The notes: a model not told the origin generated them from the sequence alone. 64,000 bases of DNA from Pseudomonas fluorescens (GCF_902497875.1 NZ_CABVHY010000009.1:159550-223549); one strand, 5' to 3'. Counted from the first letter of the stretch, positions 39,205 through 49,671 are shown. Numbers and translations are program-made.

Positions 39205-39921
39205 TCAGACGGAAGCCAGCACCAAATGCATGTAACGCTTGAGAATACCGAGCATTTCTTCCTCCGCCTGAGGCTCCGGATCATTGAGCAGGCCTTGATA
39301 TTCCATCCGTCCGATAATCGCCGTCAACACTTTGGCATCTTGTTGTGGCTCACGGGACCCCAAAACCTGGAAAAACAGGCATGTGCCCTGTAGCAGAATT
39401 TGCTGGTGCGAGCGCACCAACAGCGCCAGACGCGGATTAAGCAGCGCCTCCTGGCGGAACGCCTGCTCGGCCATCAGGTGCTCGCGACGGTTGTGCAATT
39501 GGCGCTGAACGTAGTCGGCGGTCAATCGGGCAATATCATCCGCCAGCTGCGAGCGGGACTGCGGACTGCCGTCACCGTAGGCAACCATCTCGCGCAACAC
39601 GCCTTCGCTATTCGCCCAGAATTTGGCCATGAAGGCCGCGCTGCGTTCCACGTATTGAGCAAAGGTATCGGTGAGCAAATCATCGATATCCTTGAAATAA
39701 TAAGTGGTCGCCGACAGTGGCACACCGGCCTCGGCGGCCACTGCGCGGTGACGCACCGCCCGCACCCCGTCGCGGACGACGATGCGCATGGCGGCATCGA
39801 GAATGACCTGTCGGCGCTGCTCGCTGCCCTGTCGGCTGGCCTTGCGGCCCTGGTACTGAACGCTTTCAGCGACCGCAGCGGCGATGCCCGCTGCACCTTC
39901 TTGAGCAATTGCACGGTTCAC
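39205..39921 (-). CDS. TetR-family transcriptional regulator
   Basis: The 238-aa protein has a long polar N-terminal tail followed by a TetR helix-turn-helix (about residues 38-82: VILDAAMRIVVRDG, AVRHRAVAAEAGVPLSATTYYF). A helical ligand domain fills the rest. The start is GTG 39921 with GAGGAAA upstream. Target and ligand are unknown. It lies downstream of lysS but behind a strong terminator, so it is likely separately transcribed. Confidence 0.9.
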   Translation of the reverse strand: MNRAIAQEGAAGIAAAVAESVQYQGRKASRQGSEQRRQVILDAAMRIVVRDGVRAVRHRAVAAEAGVPLSATTYYFKDIDDLLTDTFAQYVERSAAFMAKFWANSEGVLREMVAYGDGSPQSRSQLADDIARLTADYVQRQLHNRREHLMAEQAFRQEALLNPRLALLVRSHQQILLQGTCLFFQVLGSREPQQDAKVLTAIIGRMEYQGLLNDPEPQAEEEMLGILKRYMHLVLASV

Positions 39922-39980
39922 GACAGGCTTTCCTCTCGAATCTCAATGAATTAGAAGTACGTCAGTCCCACACAGACAAT

Positions 39981-40010
39981 AAAAAGCCGCCTCTAAGCGG
40001 CGGCTTTTTA
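39981..40010 (-). terminator. Terminator after lysS
   Basis: AAAAAGCCGCC and GGCGGCTTTTT flank a short loop, giving a strong stem with an A-run on one side and a T-run on the other, so it can work in both directions. It lies 11 nt past the lysS stop. Confidence 0.88.
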
Positions 40011-40020
40011 TTCAAAACAC

Positions 40021-41523
40021 TTACGCTTGCGGCCGCATGTGCGGGAACAGGATCACGTCGCGGATCGACGGAGCGTCGGTGAGTAGCATCACCAGACGGT
40101 CGATACCGATCCCTTCACCCGCGGTTGGCGGCATGCCGTACTCCAGGGCGCGGACAAAGTCGGCATCGTAATGCATGGCTTCGTCGTCACCGGAATCCTT
40201 GTCACGCACCTGGGCCTGGAAGCGCTCGGCCTGGTCTTCCGCGTCGTTCAACTCGGAGTAGGCGTTGGCGATTTCACGGCCACCAATGAACAGCTCGAAG
40301 CGGTCGGTGACATTCGGGTTGGTGTTGTTGCGACGTGCCAGTGGCGACACTTCGAACGGGTATTCGGTGATGAAGGTCGGCTGTTCCAGTTTGTGCTCGA
40401 CCAGCTCTTCGAAAATCATGGTTTGCAGCTTGCCCAGACCTTCGAAGCCTTTGACGTCGGCACCGGCTTTCTTGGCGATAACGCGAGCCTTGTCGATGTC
40501 TTGCAGATCGGCTTCGGTGATCTCGGGGTTGTACTTGAGAATCGAAGCGAATACCGAGATGCGCTGGAACGGCTGGCCGAAGTGGAACACCTTGCCCTGA
40601 TACGGCACATCGGTGGAACCCAGAACCAGCTGCGCGAGTTCGCGGAACAGTTCTTCGGTCAGGTCCATGTTGTCTTCGTAGTCAGCGTAGGCCTGGTAGA
40701 ACTCGAGCATGGTGAACTCGGGGTTGTGCCGGGTCGAAACGCCTTCGTTACGGAAGTTACGGTTGATCTCGAACACGCGCTCGAAACCACCGACCACCAG
40801 ACGCTTGAGGTACAGCTCCGGCGCGATGCGCAGGAACATGTCCAGGTCCAGGGCGTTGTGGTGAGTCTCGAATGGCTTGGCCGCGGCACCACCAGGAATG
40901 GTTTGCAGCATCGGCGTTTCGACTTCAAGGAAGTCGCGCTGCATCAGGAAGCTGCGGATGTGCGCGATCACTTGCGAACGGATGCGGAACGTCTGACGGA
41001 CTTCTTCGTTGACGATCAGGTCGACATAACGCTGGCGATAGCGGGTTTCGGTATCGGTCAGACCGTGGTGCTTGTCCGGCAGCGGGCGCAGGGACTTGGT
41101 CAGCAGGCGCACGTTGGTCATTTCAACGTACAGGTCGCCTTTGCCGGAACGCGCCAGGGTGCCTTCGGCGGCAATGATGTCGCCCAGGTCCCAGGTTTTC
41201 ACCGCGGCCAGGGTTTCTTCGGACAGGGTTTTACGGTTGACGTAAACCTGGATGCGCCCGGACATGTCCTGGATCACCATGAAGGAACCACGGTTGAGCA
41301 TGAGACGACCGGCAACCTTGACCGGGATCGCAGCCTCTGCCAGCTCTTCCTTGGTCTTGTCCGCGTACTTCTTCTGCAAGTCTTCGCAGTAGGCATCGCG
41401 ACGGAAGTCGTTGGGGAAGGCCTGGCCCTTGGCGCGCTCGGCAGCAAGCTTTTCCTTGCGCAGGGCGATCAGGGAGTTTTCTTCCTGTTGCAGGGCTTGC
41501 GGATCGAGTTGTAGGTCGCTCAT
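40021..41523 (-). CDS. lysS: Lysyl-tRNA synthetase, class II
   Basis: LysS charges tRNA-Lys. The 500-aa protein has an N-terminal OB-fold anticodon domain (about 65-150, [11 protein letters not shown]). The class II core has motif 1 (FLEVETPML), motif 2 ([20 protein letters not shown]) and motif 3 ([12 protein letters not shown]). It follows prfB on the same strand, a pairing also seen in E. coli; a 110-nt gap with a 22-bp palindrome separates them. Confidence 0.97.
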   Translation of the reverse strand: MSDLQLDPQALQQEENSLIALRKEKLAAERAKGQAFPNDFRRDAYCEDLQKKYADKTKEELAEAAIPVKVAGRLMLNRGSFMVIQDMSGRIQVYVNRKTLSEETLAAVKTWDLGDIIAAEGTLARSGKGDLYVEMTNVRLLTKSLRPLPDKHHGLTDTETRYRQRYVDLIVNEEVRQTFRIRSQVIAHIRSFLMQRDFLEVETPMLQTIPGGAAAKPFETHHNALDLDMFLRIAPELYLKRLVVGGFERVFEINRNFRNEGVSTRHNPEFTMLEFYQAYADYEDNMDLTEELFRELAQLVLGSTDVPYQGKVFHFGQPFQRISVFASILKYNPEITEADLQDIDKARVIAKKAGADVKGFEGLGKLQTMIFEELVEHKLEQPTFITEYPFEVSPLARRNNTNPNVTDRFELFIGGREIANAYSELNDAEDQAERFQAQVRDKDSGDDEAMHYDADFVRALEYGMPPTAGEGIGIDRLVMLLTDAPSIRDVILFPHMRPQA

Positions 41524-41582
41524 GTCTTTAAATATTCCATCACAGGTTCATTGCCCTCGACTTCGAGGGTTCGCGGGCTTCG

Positions 41583-41604
41583 CCGCGCTCCTGCAGGAGC
41601 GCGG
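41583..41604. repeat. 22-bp perfect palindrome in prfB-lysS gap
   Basis: CCGCGCTCCTGCAGGAGCGCGG reads the same on both strands with no spacer and lies mid-gap between prfB and lysS. Similarity to REP arms (GGAGCGCGG) suggests a relic of such an element. Without a loop it would form a hairpin only with a few unpaired central bases. Confidence 0.75.
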
Positions 41605-41633
41605 TGGCTCCGCAGATTTCCGGTGTTACCCGA

Positions 41634-42729
41634 TTACAGCCCTTGCTTGAGGCTGGCGATCAGGTATTCGTCGATATCGCCGTCGAGCACTTTGTCGCAG
41701 TCGCTGCGCTCGATGTTAGTGCGCAGATCCTTGATCCGCGACTGGTCGAGCACGTACGAACGGATCTGATGGCCCCAGCCGATATCCGACTTGGTGTCTT
41801 CCAGGGCTTGCGAAGCAGCGTTGCGCTTCTGCACTTCCTGTTCGTACAAGCGCGCCCGCAACATTTTCATCGCGGTGTCTTTGTTCGCGTGCTGGGAGCG
41901 CTCGTTCTGGCAGCAGACCACGGTGTTGGACGGTACGTGGGTGATACGGACCGCCGAGTCGGTGGTGTTTACGTGCTGACCACCGGCACCGGAGGAGCGA
42001 TAGGTATCGATCCGCAGGTCGGACGGGTTGATGTCGATTTCGATGTTGTCATCGATTTCCGGCGAAACGAAAACCGCCGAGAACGAGGTGTGACGACGGT
42101 TGCCGGAGTCGTACGGGCTTTTGCGTACCAGACGGTGCACGCCGATTTCGGTGCGCAGCCAGCCAAAGGCGTATTCACCCTTGATATGCACGGTCGCGCC
42201 CTTGATCCCGGCGACTTCACCGGCGGACAGCTCCATGATGGTCGCTTCGAAACCGCGTTTATCCGCCCAGCGCAGGTACATGCGCAGCAGGATGTTGGCC
42301 CAGTCCTGGGCTTCGGTGCCGCCAGAACCGGACTGAATGTCCAGATAAGCGTTGTTGGGATCCATCTCGCCGCTGAACATCCGGCGGAACTCGAGCTTCT
42401 CGAGGGATTCGCGCAGACGCTCGACTTCGGCGGCAACGTCGTCTACAGCGGCCTGGTCTTCTTCCTCGGCAGACATCAACAGCAGGTCTTTGGCATCGAC
42501 CAGACCGCTGGACATTTCATCGAGGGTATCGACGATCTGGGCCAGCAAGGAACGCTCGCGGCCTAGATTCTGGGCGTATTCAGGGTTGTTCCAGACACTC
42601 GGATCTTCAAGCTCGCGATTGACTTCGGTCAGACGCTCATGCTTTTGATCGTAGTCAAAGAAACCCCCGAATAGTTTCGGAGCGCTCGGACAGGTCCTTG
42701 ATACTGTTAAGGATCGGGTTGATTTCCAT
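41634..42729 (-). CDS. prfB: Peptide chain release factor 2, programmed +1 frameshift
   Basis: RF2 ends translation at UGA and UAA. The gene starts at ATG 42729 ([17 protein letters not shown]), reaches an in-frame TGA at 42657-42655 (codon 25) and continues in the +1 frame as [12 protein letters not shown], giving 364 aa in total. The slip site is CTT-TGA-C preceded by a GGGGG Shine-Dalgarno-like run, the classic autoregulatory arrangement. The second frame has the SPF-type anticodon tripeptide region and GGQ ([15 protein letters not shown]). The 304-codon open frame from 42548 is only part of the gene. Confidence 0.97.
42651..42672 (-). promoter_or_regulatory. prfB recoding signal
   Basis: Minus-strand CGGGGGTTTCTTTGAC holds an internal Shine-Dalgarno-like GGGGG, the slippery CTT and the UGA stop followed by C. 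Low RF2 slows termination at UGA and lets the ribosome slip +1, restoring RF2. Confidence 0.95.
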
Positions 42730-42823
42730 GGCGGGCAGCACTCGTTGGCGAACTTTTGAAAGCCGACGAGTATACCGTAGTCAGGCCGCCACGGCAGCCC
42801 GCTTGGCCGATGCCCCCCCTATT

Positions 42824-43825
42824 TCATTCAATCCCCACCTGATTGCGCCCATTGTTCTTCGCCAGGTACAAACCTTTGTCGGCGGCCGAGATCAGTTGCC
42901 GACAATTGCTGCCCTGCTGCGGGGTTATGGTCGACAGGCCGATGCTGATGGTCAGGTTCGCGTCTTCAGCCGGGAAGATATGTGGAATCTTCAGTGCAGC
43001 CACGGTCTGGCGCAATTTTTCGGCGACCATCCGCGCGCCGCCCGGTGAAGTGTTGGGCAGCACCAGGACGAACTCCTCGCCGCCGTAACGGGCCGGCAGG
43101 TCCGACGGTCGGCCGCTGACGTCACGAATGGCGGTGGCAACCTTGCGCAGGGCTTCATCGCCCTCCAGATGACCGAAACTGTCGTTGTACAACTTGAAGT
43201 AGTCGACATCGATCATCAGTAGCGACAGTTGCGTCTGATCGCGCAGGCATCGCCGCCATTCCAGCTCGAGGTACTCATCGAAGTGCCGGCGATTGGACAA
43301 CCCGGTCAGGCCGTCGGAGTTCATCAGGCGCTGCAACACCAGGTTGGTGTCGAGCAACTGCTGCTGGCTGACCCGCAAGGCGCGATAGGCGGCATCGCGT
43401 TGCAACAGGGTCATGTAGGAGCGCGAGTGATAGCGGATCCGCGCCACCAGTTCGATGTTGTCCGGCAGTTTGACCAGATAATCGTTGGCGCCAGCGGCAA
43501 ATGCGGCGCTTTTGATCAAGGGGTCTTCCTTGGTCGACAGCACGATGATCGGAATATTCCTGGTCGCCGGGTGGTTGCGGTATTCACGCACCAGCGTCAG
43601 GCCGTCCAGCCCGGGCATGACCAGGTCCTGGAGGATCACCGTCGGCTTGATGCGCACAGCCTGGGCGATCGCCTGATGCGGATCGGAGCAAAAGTGGAAG
43701 TCGATGTTCTCTTCGCTGGCCAGCCCGCGCCGCACTGCTTCACCGATCATTGCCTGGTCATCGACCAACAGCACCATCGCGGCATTTTCATCGGTTTTGA
43801 AATCGTCGAGCTGTAAATCATTCAT
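42824..43825 (-). CDS. wspR: Diguanylate cyclase response regulator WspR
   Basis: WspR is the output of the Wsp system and makes c-di-GMP when phosphorylated. The 333-aa protein has a receiver domain with phospho-Asp67 ([13 protein letters not shown]), a helical stalk and a GGDEF domain with GGEEF at 248-252. The inhibitory I-site RPSD (239-242) is intact, so product inhibition is expected. AGGTGA precedes the ATG. It is the last gene of the operon, 48 nt after wspF. Confidence 0.96.
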   Translation of the reverse strand: MNDLQLDDFKTDENAAMVLLVDDQAMIGEAVRRGLASEENIDFHFCSDPHQAIAQAVRIKPTVILQDLVMPGLDGLTLVREYRNHPATRNIPIIVLSTKEDPLIKSAAFAAGANDYLVKLPDNIELVARIRYHSRSYMTLLQRDAAYRALRVSQQQLLDTNLVLQRLMNSDGLTGLSNRRHFDEYLELEWRRCLRDQTQLSLLMIDVDYFKLYNDSFGHLEGDEALRKVATAIRDVSGRPSDLPARYGGEEFVLVLPNTSPGGARMVAEKLRQTVAALKIPHIFPAEDANLTISIGLSTITPQQGSNCRQLISAADKGLYLAKNNGRNQVGIE

Positions 43826-43873
43826 CAGTGGTCACCTGAGTTTCTAGGCTTGCCAGGACTGCTGTGTGGTCAG

Positions 43874-44884
43874 TCATTTGGCAAATATTTCCAGCAGTCG
43901 GGGCGCAATCTTGTCCAGCGGACGAATTTCCACGGCGGCGTCGATCGCCGCCGCGGCTTTGGGCATCCCATACACCGCACTGCTGCGCTGGTCCTGGGCG
44001 ATGGTCAGGAAACCCTGCTGGCGCATCAACTTGAGGCCCTGAGCACCATCACGGCCCATGCCGGTCAGTAATACGCCAACCGCATCGCCGTTCCAGTAAC
44101 TGGCCACGCTCTCGAAGAACACGTCGATCGAGGGTCGATAGATCTCGTTGACCGGTTCAGCGGTATAAGCCAGCGTACCGTTCTTCAACAAGCGAATATG
44201 GTGGTTGGTGCCAGCCAGCAGCACGGTGCCACCCTGCGGCTGTTCCCCCTGTTGCGCCAGGCGCACCGTCAAACCCGAGGCACTGCTTAACCATTCGGCC
44301 ATGCCCGCGGCGAACACCTGGTCAACATGCTGAACCAGCACAATGGCCGCTGAAAAATCCCGAGGCAGGCCTTTGAGGAGGATTTCCAGCGCCGCCGGCC
44401 CGCCAGCGGAAGAGCCGATGGCCACCAGGCTCTTTCGCTGCACCATGCTGCACAACGGTGTCGGTGCCGAACGTACCTGGCGGTCGCTCTGGCCGATCAG
44501 CCAGCCGATATTGAGGATCTTGCGCAGCAGTAGCGCCGCGGCTTCTTTCGCATTACCGGCGCCGACGACCGGCGTGTCGACCACATCCAGCGCGCCAAAG
44601 CCCATGGCCTCGAACACTCGATGGACGTTCTGCTGGCGGTCGACGGTCACGATCACGATGGCGCACGGGCTCTCGGCCATGATCCGCCGGGTCGCCTCCA
44701 CGCCATCCATCACCGGCATGATCAAATCCATCAGGATCAGGTCAGGGGTCAGTTCGGCGCACTGTTTCACTGCCTCGGCACCATTACTCGCGACCCAGAC
44801 CACTTCGTGCGCCGGCTCGAACGCCAGGGCTCTGCGCAAGGCTTCCACGGCCATGGGCATATCGTTGACGATAGCGATCTTCAT
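43874..44884 (-). CDS. wspF: Chemotaxis-type methylesterase WspF
   Basis: WspF is a CheB homologue that removes methyl groups from WspA and so damps the pathway; loss-of-function lets WspR stay active. The 336-aa protein has a receiver domain (Asp53 in LILMDLIMPVMDG). Its methylesterase domain shows the catalytic Ser in GSSAGGPAALE, His in VLVQHVDQ and Asp in TGMGRDGAQG. It overlaps wspE by 4 nt. Confidence 0.95.
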   Translation of the reverse strand: MKIAIVNDMPMAVEALRRALAFEPAHEVVWVASNGAEAVKQCAELTPDLILMDLIMPVMDGVEATRRIMAESPCAIVIVTVDRQQNVHRVFEAMGFGALDVVDTPVVGAGNAKEAAALLLRKILNIGWLIGQSDRQVRSAPTPLCSMVQRKSLVAIGSSAGGPAALEILLKGLPRDFSAAIVLVQHVDQVFAAGMAEWLSSASGLTVRLAQQGEQPQGGTVLLAGTNHHIRLLKNGTLAYTAEPVNEIYRPSIDVFFESVASYWNGDAVGVLLTGMGRDGAQGLKLMRQQGFLTIAQDQRSSAVYGMPKAAAAIDAAVEIRPLDKIAPRLLEIFAK

Positions 44885-47190
44885 GCCCGAGCTCCTCCAA
44901 TGAGTTCCACTACCGCATCCAGCAAAGCGTCGTCATGAAAACTGGCTTTGGCTAGATAATAGTCGGCCCCGGCGTCCAGCCCACGACGGCGGTCTTCTTC
45001 GCGATCCTTGTAGGAAACCACCATCACCGGCAGCGACTGCAAGCGAGTATCGCGACGCAACAGGGCGACCAATTCAATGCCATCCATGCGCGGCATATCG
45101 ATATCGGTGATCAGCAGATCGAAGTCTTCGCCGCGCAAGGCGTTCCAACCGTCCATGCCGTCTACCGCCACCGCCACGTCATAGCCGCGGTTGAGCAACA
45201 GTTTGCGCTGCAACTCGCGCACGGTCAGCGAGTCGTCGACCACCAGAATGCGTTTGCGGGCGATCTCCACCACCTGATGCGGGTGCCGGGCGATCCGCTC
45301 CAGTCGGCCGGTGTTCAGCAGTTTATCCACTGAGCGCAGCATGTCTTCGACGTCGATAATCAGCACCACGGAGCCATCGTCCAGCAGCGCCCCGGCGGAA
45401 ATGTCCTGAATCTTGCCCAGGCGATCATCGAGGGGCAGCACCACCAGTGTGCGCTCGCCGATAAACCGCTCGACGGCCACGCCATACACCGCGTCGCGCT
45501 CGCGAATCACCACCACCTTGAGGGTTTGCTCGCTGCCCTGGGCCGCCGGGCGCTGCAACAACTGGCTGGCCGCGACCAGGCCGACATGCCGGCCTTCGTG
45601 CCAGAAGTGCTGACGGCCTTCGACTTGCACGATCGCCTCCGGCTCCAGGTCGCACATGCGTTCGATGTGCGCCAGCGGGAAGGCATAGGCCTCGTCGGCG
45701 ACTTCCACCACCAGACTGCGCACCACCGACAGGGTCAGTGGCACTTCAAGATGAAAGCGGCTGCCCTCGCCCGCCGTTTGCTCCAGCACCACGGCGCCGC
45801 GTAATTGCCGGACCATGTGCTGCACCGCATCCAGACCGACGCCGCGGCCGGAGACTTCGGTGACCTTGTCACGCAGACTGAAGCCCGGCAGGAACAGGAA
45901 GGTCAGCAGTTCTTCTTCGCTCAACCGGGCGGCGGTCTCGGCCGGTGATAATTGGCGCTGCACAACGCTGTGGCGGACCTGCTCCAGGTCGACGCCGTTG
46001 CCGTCGTCGCTCAGCTCCAGCACCAGCAGCCCGGCCTGATGAGACGCGCGCAGACGAATCAGACCTTCGGCAGGTTTACCGGCCAGCAGCCGTTGTTCGG
46101 GGGACTCGATGCCGTGATCCACGGCATTGCGCAACAAATGGGTCAGCGGCGCTTCGAGTTTTTCCAGCACATCGCGGTCAACCTGGGTCTTGTCACCCTC
46201 GATCTCCAACCGCACCTGCTTGCCCAGACTGCGCCCCAGATCGCGGACCATTCGTTCCTGCCCGGCCAGCACATCGGCGAACGGCCGCATGCGGCAGGCC
46301 AGCGCCGTGTCATACAAGACTTGAGCGCGCTGGCTGGCGTGCCAGCCGAACTCATCCAGTTCCGCGGTTTTCTCCGCCAGCAGTTGCTGGGACTCGGCGA
46401 GCAGGCGGCGGGCATCGGCCAGATGTTCCTGGGCTTCGAGGCTCAGTTCGTGCTCTTTGAGGTGGACGTTGAGGCTTTCCAGGGCGCGCAGGCTGTTGCC
46501 CTGCATGCGCTTGAGGCGTTGCAGGGTTGCCAGCCAGGGCTTGAGACGCTGGGTTTCCACCAGGGACTTGCTCGACAGATCGAGCAGACTGTTCAAGCGT
46601 TCGGCGGTCACCCGCAGCACTCGTTCGCCACCCTCGGTGACGCGCCGGCTGTTGCGCGGCGCTTCGCCGGGCGCGGCAAGCATGGGTCCTGGTTCCAACA
46701 ACAACTCCAACTCGGCACGGGGTAGCTCGAGTTGCAGCTCGGCCATCGCCAGCGTGACCGGTTCAATGCTGGGCGCGGCCCCTCTGGCATGCATCGCAGC
46801 CGGATCGAGCAGCCGGCCCATCAAGGCGACATAGCGCTCGATATCGCTCGGCCCCACGTTATCGCTGCCCGGCGTCGCGATACGCAGCAAAAAGTCGGTG
46901 CCTTGCAGCAAGGCGTCGATATGTTCGGGCTGCAGGTGCAGGCGACCTTCCTGGGCGCTGACCAGGCAATCCTCCATCACATGCGCCACGCTGACCCCGG
47001 CGTCGACCCCGACAATCCGTGCGGCGCCCTTCAGCGAATGCGCCGCACGCATGCAGGCTTCCAGTTGATCGGCCTGGGTCGGGTTGCGTTCCAGTGCCAG
47101 CAGGCCAGCGCTGAGCACCTGGGTTTGCGCTTCGGCTTCCAGGCTGAACAGCTCCAGCAACGAGGCGTCGCGCATTTGATCGGGGGTCAT
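44881..47190 (-). CDS. wspE: Hybrid CheA-type histidine kinase WspE
   Basis: WspE is the 769-aa CheA-like kinase of the Wsp complex and phosphorylates WspR and WspF. Order of domains: Hpt with His51 (RAAHSLKGAARI), dimerisation region, HATPase (LLRNAVDHGIESPEQR and SGRGVGLDAVQ), a CheW-like domain (about 510-640) and a C-terminal receiver (DLLITDIDMPRMDG). It overlaps both wspD and wspF by 4 nt. Confidence 0.95.
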   Translation of the reverse strand: MTPDQMRDASLLELFSLEAEAQTQVLSAGLLALERNPTQADQLEACMRAAHSLKGAARIVGVDAGVSVAHVMEDCLVSAQEGRLHLQPEHIDALLQGTDFLLRIATPGSDNVGPSDIERYVALMGRLLDPAAMHARGAAPSIEPVTLAMAELQLELPRAELELLLEPGPMLAAPGEAPRNSRRVTEGGERVLRVTAERLNSLLDLSSKSLVETQRLKPWLATLQRLKRMQGNSLRALESLNVHLKEHELSLEAQEHLADARRLLAESQQLLAEKTAELDEFGWHASQRAQVLYDTALACRMRPFADVLAGQERMVRDLGRSLGKQVRLEIEGDKTQVDRDVLEKLEAPLTHLLRNAVDHGIESPEQRLLAGKPAEGLIRLRASHQAGLLVLELSDDGNGVDLEQVRHSVVQRQLSPAETAARLSEEELLTFLFLPGFSLRDKVTEVSGRGVGLDAVQHMVRQLRGAVVLEQTAGEGSRFHLEVPLTLSVVRSLVVEVADEAYAFPLAHIERMCDLEPEAIVQVEGRQHFWHEGRHVGLVAASQLLQRPAAQGSEQTLKVVVIRERDAVYGVAVERFIGERTLVVLPLDDRLGKIQDISAGALLDDGSVVLIIDVEDMLRSVDKLLNTGRLERIARHPHQVVEIARKRILVVDDSLTVRELQRKLLLNRGYDVAVAVDGMDGWNALRGEDFDLLITDIDMPRMDGIELVALLRRDTRLQSLPVMVVSYKDREEDRRRGLDAGADYYLAKASFHDDALLDAVVELIGGARA

Positions 47191-47867
47191 GCGAGGCTCC
47201 GGGTCACGGCGGACAACAACTGTTCTTCATCCAGCCAGCGCAAGCTGCGCCCTTTGAATTGCAAGACACCCCGGGTGTATTTGCCGCTGGCTTGCGAGCC
47301 GGAGCTGGAGGCTGCGTTCAAGGTGCGTTCATCAATAGCGTGAATTGCGTCAACTTCATCCACGGGCACCACCACCGGGCCACCCTGGGCGGCAATGATC
47401 AGCATACGCGGCATGACCCGCGTCCCGGAGGCAACCGCGCCGGTAGCCTCCAGCCCCAGCAATTCCACCAGTGACAGGCAGGCGACCAGGGCTCCGCGCA
47501 CATTCGCCACGCCCAACAGCGCCCGTGAACGCTGATGCGGCAAGGAGTGTATCGGCTGCAACGGCGCCACCTCGACCAGGCAGCGAGTCACCAGTGCCAG
47601 CCACTCTTCGCCCAGGCGAAATACCAACAGCGAGCGAGTGACGACATCGTTCTCGACAGCGATCGACTGCTGATGGTCTTCCTGTTGCAAGGCATAACGA
47701 TCGAGCAGGCGGGTTGCGGCAGCTGAATACACCGCGCAATTGCGACAGTGAATATGTTCGGCCAACAACGGGCAGGATCTGTCACCGCGGATACCGATGC
47801 GGCTCCAGCAGTCATCGATGGCCTGCGCATCCTCCCGGGTCACGTGCAACGAAACAGAACGGCTCAT
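47187..47867 (-). CDS. wspD: CheW-like coupling protein WspD
   Basis: WspD is one of two CheW scaffolds linking WspA to WspE. The 226-aa protein has an N-terminal extension with a cluster of Cys (CWSRIGIRGDRSCPLLAEHI, HCRNCAVY), which could bind a metal. A CheW domain follows from about residue 75 (RLGEEWLALVTRCLVEV; LLGVANVRGALVACLSL). It overlaps wspC and wspE by 4 nt each. Confidence 0.93.
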   Translation of the reverse strand: MSRSVSLHVTREDAQAIDDCWSRIGIRGDRSCPLLAEHIHCRNCAVYSAAATRLLDRYALQQEDHQQSIAVENDVVTRSLLVFRLGEEWLALVTRCLVEVAPLQPIHSLPHQRSRALLGVANVRGALVACLSLVELLGLEATGAVASGTRVMPRMLIIAAQGGPVVVPVDEVDAIHAIDERTLNAASSSGSQASGKYTRGVLQFKGRSLRWLDEEQLLSAVTRSLA

Positions 47868-49138
47868 CGTTTACGCTCACTGTCAGCGGCGCGCTCGCTA
47901 CGAGCAGCGCGTTCCTGCAATCGACGGGCACCCGCCGCGTCCCCCTGGGACGCCAGCAATATCGCCAGGTGCATCAAGGCTTCCGGGTGTTGCGGCTGCA
48001 GATACAGGGCTTTGCGATAGAAACCTTGAGCCTCCAGCACACTGCCGGCGACATCGCTGAGCAAACCCAGCCAGTAAAATACTTGAGCCACCGGCTCATG
48101 GCTGCGCAGGTACTGCTCGCAAGCGGCGCGGGCCTCAGCGCTTTTGCCTGCATTGGCCAGCGCGGCGATGTTGGCAAGCAAGGTAGCGGCATCAATCGGC
48201 GCAGCACCCGTCAGGCCAGGCCTGGTCGTTGGCGCAACGCTGGCGAAGGGTCGGCGACGCGGGGGCGGCACCACACTGTGTATTGGCTGGCGCACCGGTA
48301 ACGGCGACGGAACAAAGACCGGCAGCGGTTCGGGTTCAGGCTCGGTGTGCCGACTGAAGGCAAAGGATTGGGCAATACCGATCGAGCGCATGCCCAGACG
48401 TCCCAGCAGACTGCCCTCGGCCGGGCCGATAAAGAGCACGCCGTCGACATGGGTCAGGCGCTTGAGCACTTCAAACACCTGCCGCTGAGTCGGCTGATCA
48501 AAGTAAATCAGCAGATTGCGGCAGAACACAAAGTCATAGGCCGGCTCATTGGCCAGCAGGGCCGGATCCAGCAGATTGCCCACCTGCAGACGAACCTGCT
48601 CGCGCACCCGCTGACTGAGGTGATAACCGTCAGCCTCATTGCTGAAGTGACGTTCACGAAAATCGCTGTCCAGCCCGCGAAATGAATTCTTGCCGTAGAT
48701 CGCGCGTTTGGCCCGCTCCACCGACAAAGGGCTGACATCCAGCCCTTCGACCTTGAACTGATGAGGCGCCAGACCGGCATCGAGCAGGGCCATGGCAATC
48801 GAATAGGGTTCTTCGCCGGTGGAACACGGCAGGCTGAGGATCCGCAAGGCCCTCATGTTGTTGATTTCGGCCAGACGCGCCACCGCCAGTCTGGCCAGGG
48901 TCGCGAAAGATTCCGGGTAACGGAAAAACCAGGTTTCCGGGACAATCACTGCTTCGATCAGCGCCAGCTGCTCATCACCTGAACCTTGCAGTGCGTGCCA
49001 GTACTCATCAGCAGTCAGCGCCTGTTGGGCACTGGTTCGCTGGCGCACCGCACGCTCGATGATCGCCGGCCCCACGGACGCCACGTCCAGGCCGATGCGC
49101 TCCTTGAGGAAATCGAAAAAGCGCTGGTCGCTGCTCAT
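47864..49138 (-). CDS. wspC: CheR-type methyltransferase with TPR tail, WspC
   Basis: WspC methylates WspA with SAM and opposes WspF. The 424-aa protein has a CheR domain at residues 1 to about 270 (FFRYPESFATLAR, LSLPCSTGEEPYSIAMAL, DFVFCRNLLIYFD). A Pro-rich linker with repeated PLPV segments follows, then a C-terminal TPR region (QVFYWLGLLSDVAG, YRKALYLQPQHPEALMHLA). Overlaps of 4 nt join it to wspB and wspD. Confidence 0.95.
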   Translation of the reverse strand: MSSDQRFFDFLKERIGLDVASVGPAIIERAVRQRTSAQQALTADEYWHALQGSGDEQLALIEAVIVPETWFFRYPESFATLARLAVARLAEINNMRALRILSLPCSTGEEPYSIAMALLDAGLAPHQFKVEGLDVSPLSVERAKRAIYGKNSFRGLDSDFRERHFSNEADGYHLSQRVREQVRLQVGNLLDPALLANEPAYDFVFCRNLLIYFDQPTQRQVFEVLKRLTHVDGVLFIGPAEGSLLGRLGMRSIGIAQSFAFSRHTEPEPEPLPVFVPSPLPVRQPIHSVVPPPRRRPFASVAPTTRPGLTGAAPIDAATLLANIAALANAGKSAEARAACEQYLRSHEPVAQVFYWLGLLSDVAGSVLEAQGFYRKALYLQPQHPEALMHLAILLASQGDAAGARRLQERAARSERAADSERKR

Positions 49139-49671
49139 GAGCGCTCCTCAAGCCGAGCGAGATCCAGAGGTGGCGACGGGAACAGCAGCGCACGGACCTC
49201 GGCGTCGAGCAAATCAGCGACCCGAATCCATTGCAGCAAGCCCTGCTGATCTTCGCGCACCGGCCCCAGATAGGGCGCCTGGCGATTGTCCAGGCCATAG
49301 GGCTGAAAGTCCGCCGGGTCGCAGCGCAGGGTATCGGTGGCCTGTTCAAGAATCAGCCCGAGCAATTGCCCGGGCAGCGAAGCGTCCACACGATAGTGCA
49401 CCAGCACCAGGCGCGTGCTGGTGCGCGCCCGGGCCGGCTGGCCGAAAGTCAGCGCGCTGAGATCGATCACCGGCACCACCGCACCCCGATAGGCGAAGAC
49501 CCCGGCGACCCACGAGGGGGCTTTGGCGATCGGCTTGAGTGGCAGGCGTGGCAGCACTTCCGCCACCTCGATGGCCTGCAGGGCGTAGCGGTCGTTACCG
49601 ATGCGGAACAGCAAAAATAACGAATGTTTAGGCGCCAATGCTACGCCGCGTTTCGCCGCGAGTTCACTCAT
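49135..49671 (-). CDS. wspB: CheW-like coupling protein WspB
   Basis: WspB is the second CheW scaffold, 178 aa. It has the CheW barrel motifs FLLFRIGNDRYALQAIEVAE and WVAGVFAYRGAVVPVIDLS. It starts within the wspA stop (1-nt overlap) and overlaps wspC by 4 nt. Confidence 0.93.
   Translation of the reverse strand: MSELAAKRGVALAPKHSLFLLFRIGNDRYALQAIEVAEVLPRLPLKPIAKAPSWVAGVFAYRGAVVPVIDLSALTFGQPARARTSTRLVLVHYRVDASLPGQLLGLILEQATDTLRCDPADFQPYGLDNRQAPYLGPVREDQQGLLQWIRVADLLDAEVRALLFPSPPLDLARLEERS

Noticed and set aside
41634..42548. RF2 starting at 42548
   Set aside because: This start loses the conserved N-terminus, which is present upstream in the other frame and joined by the recoding site.
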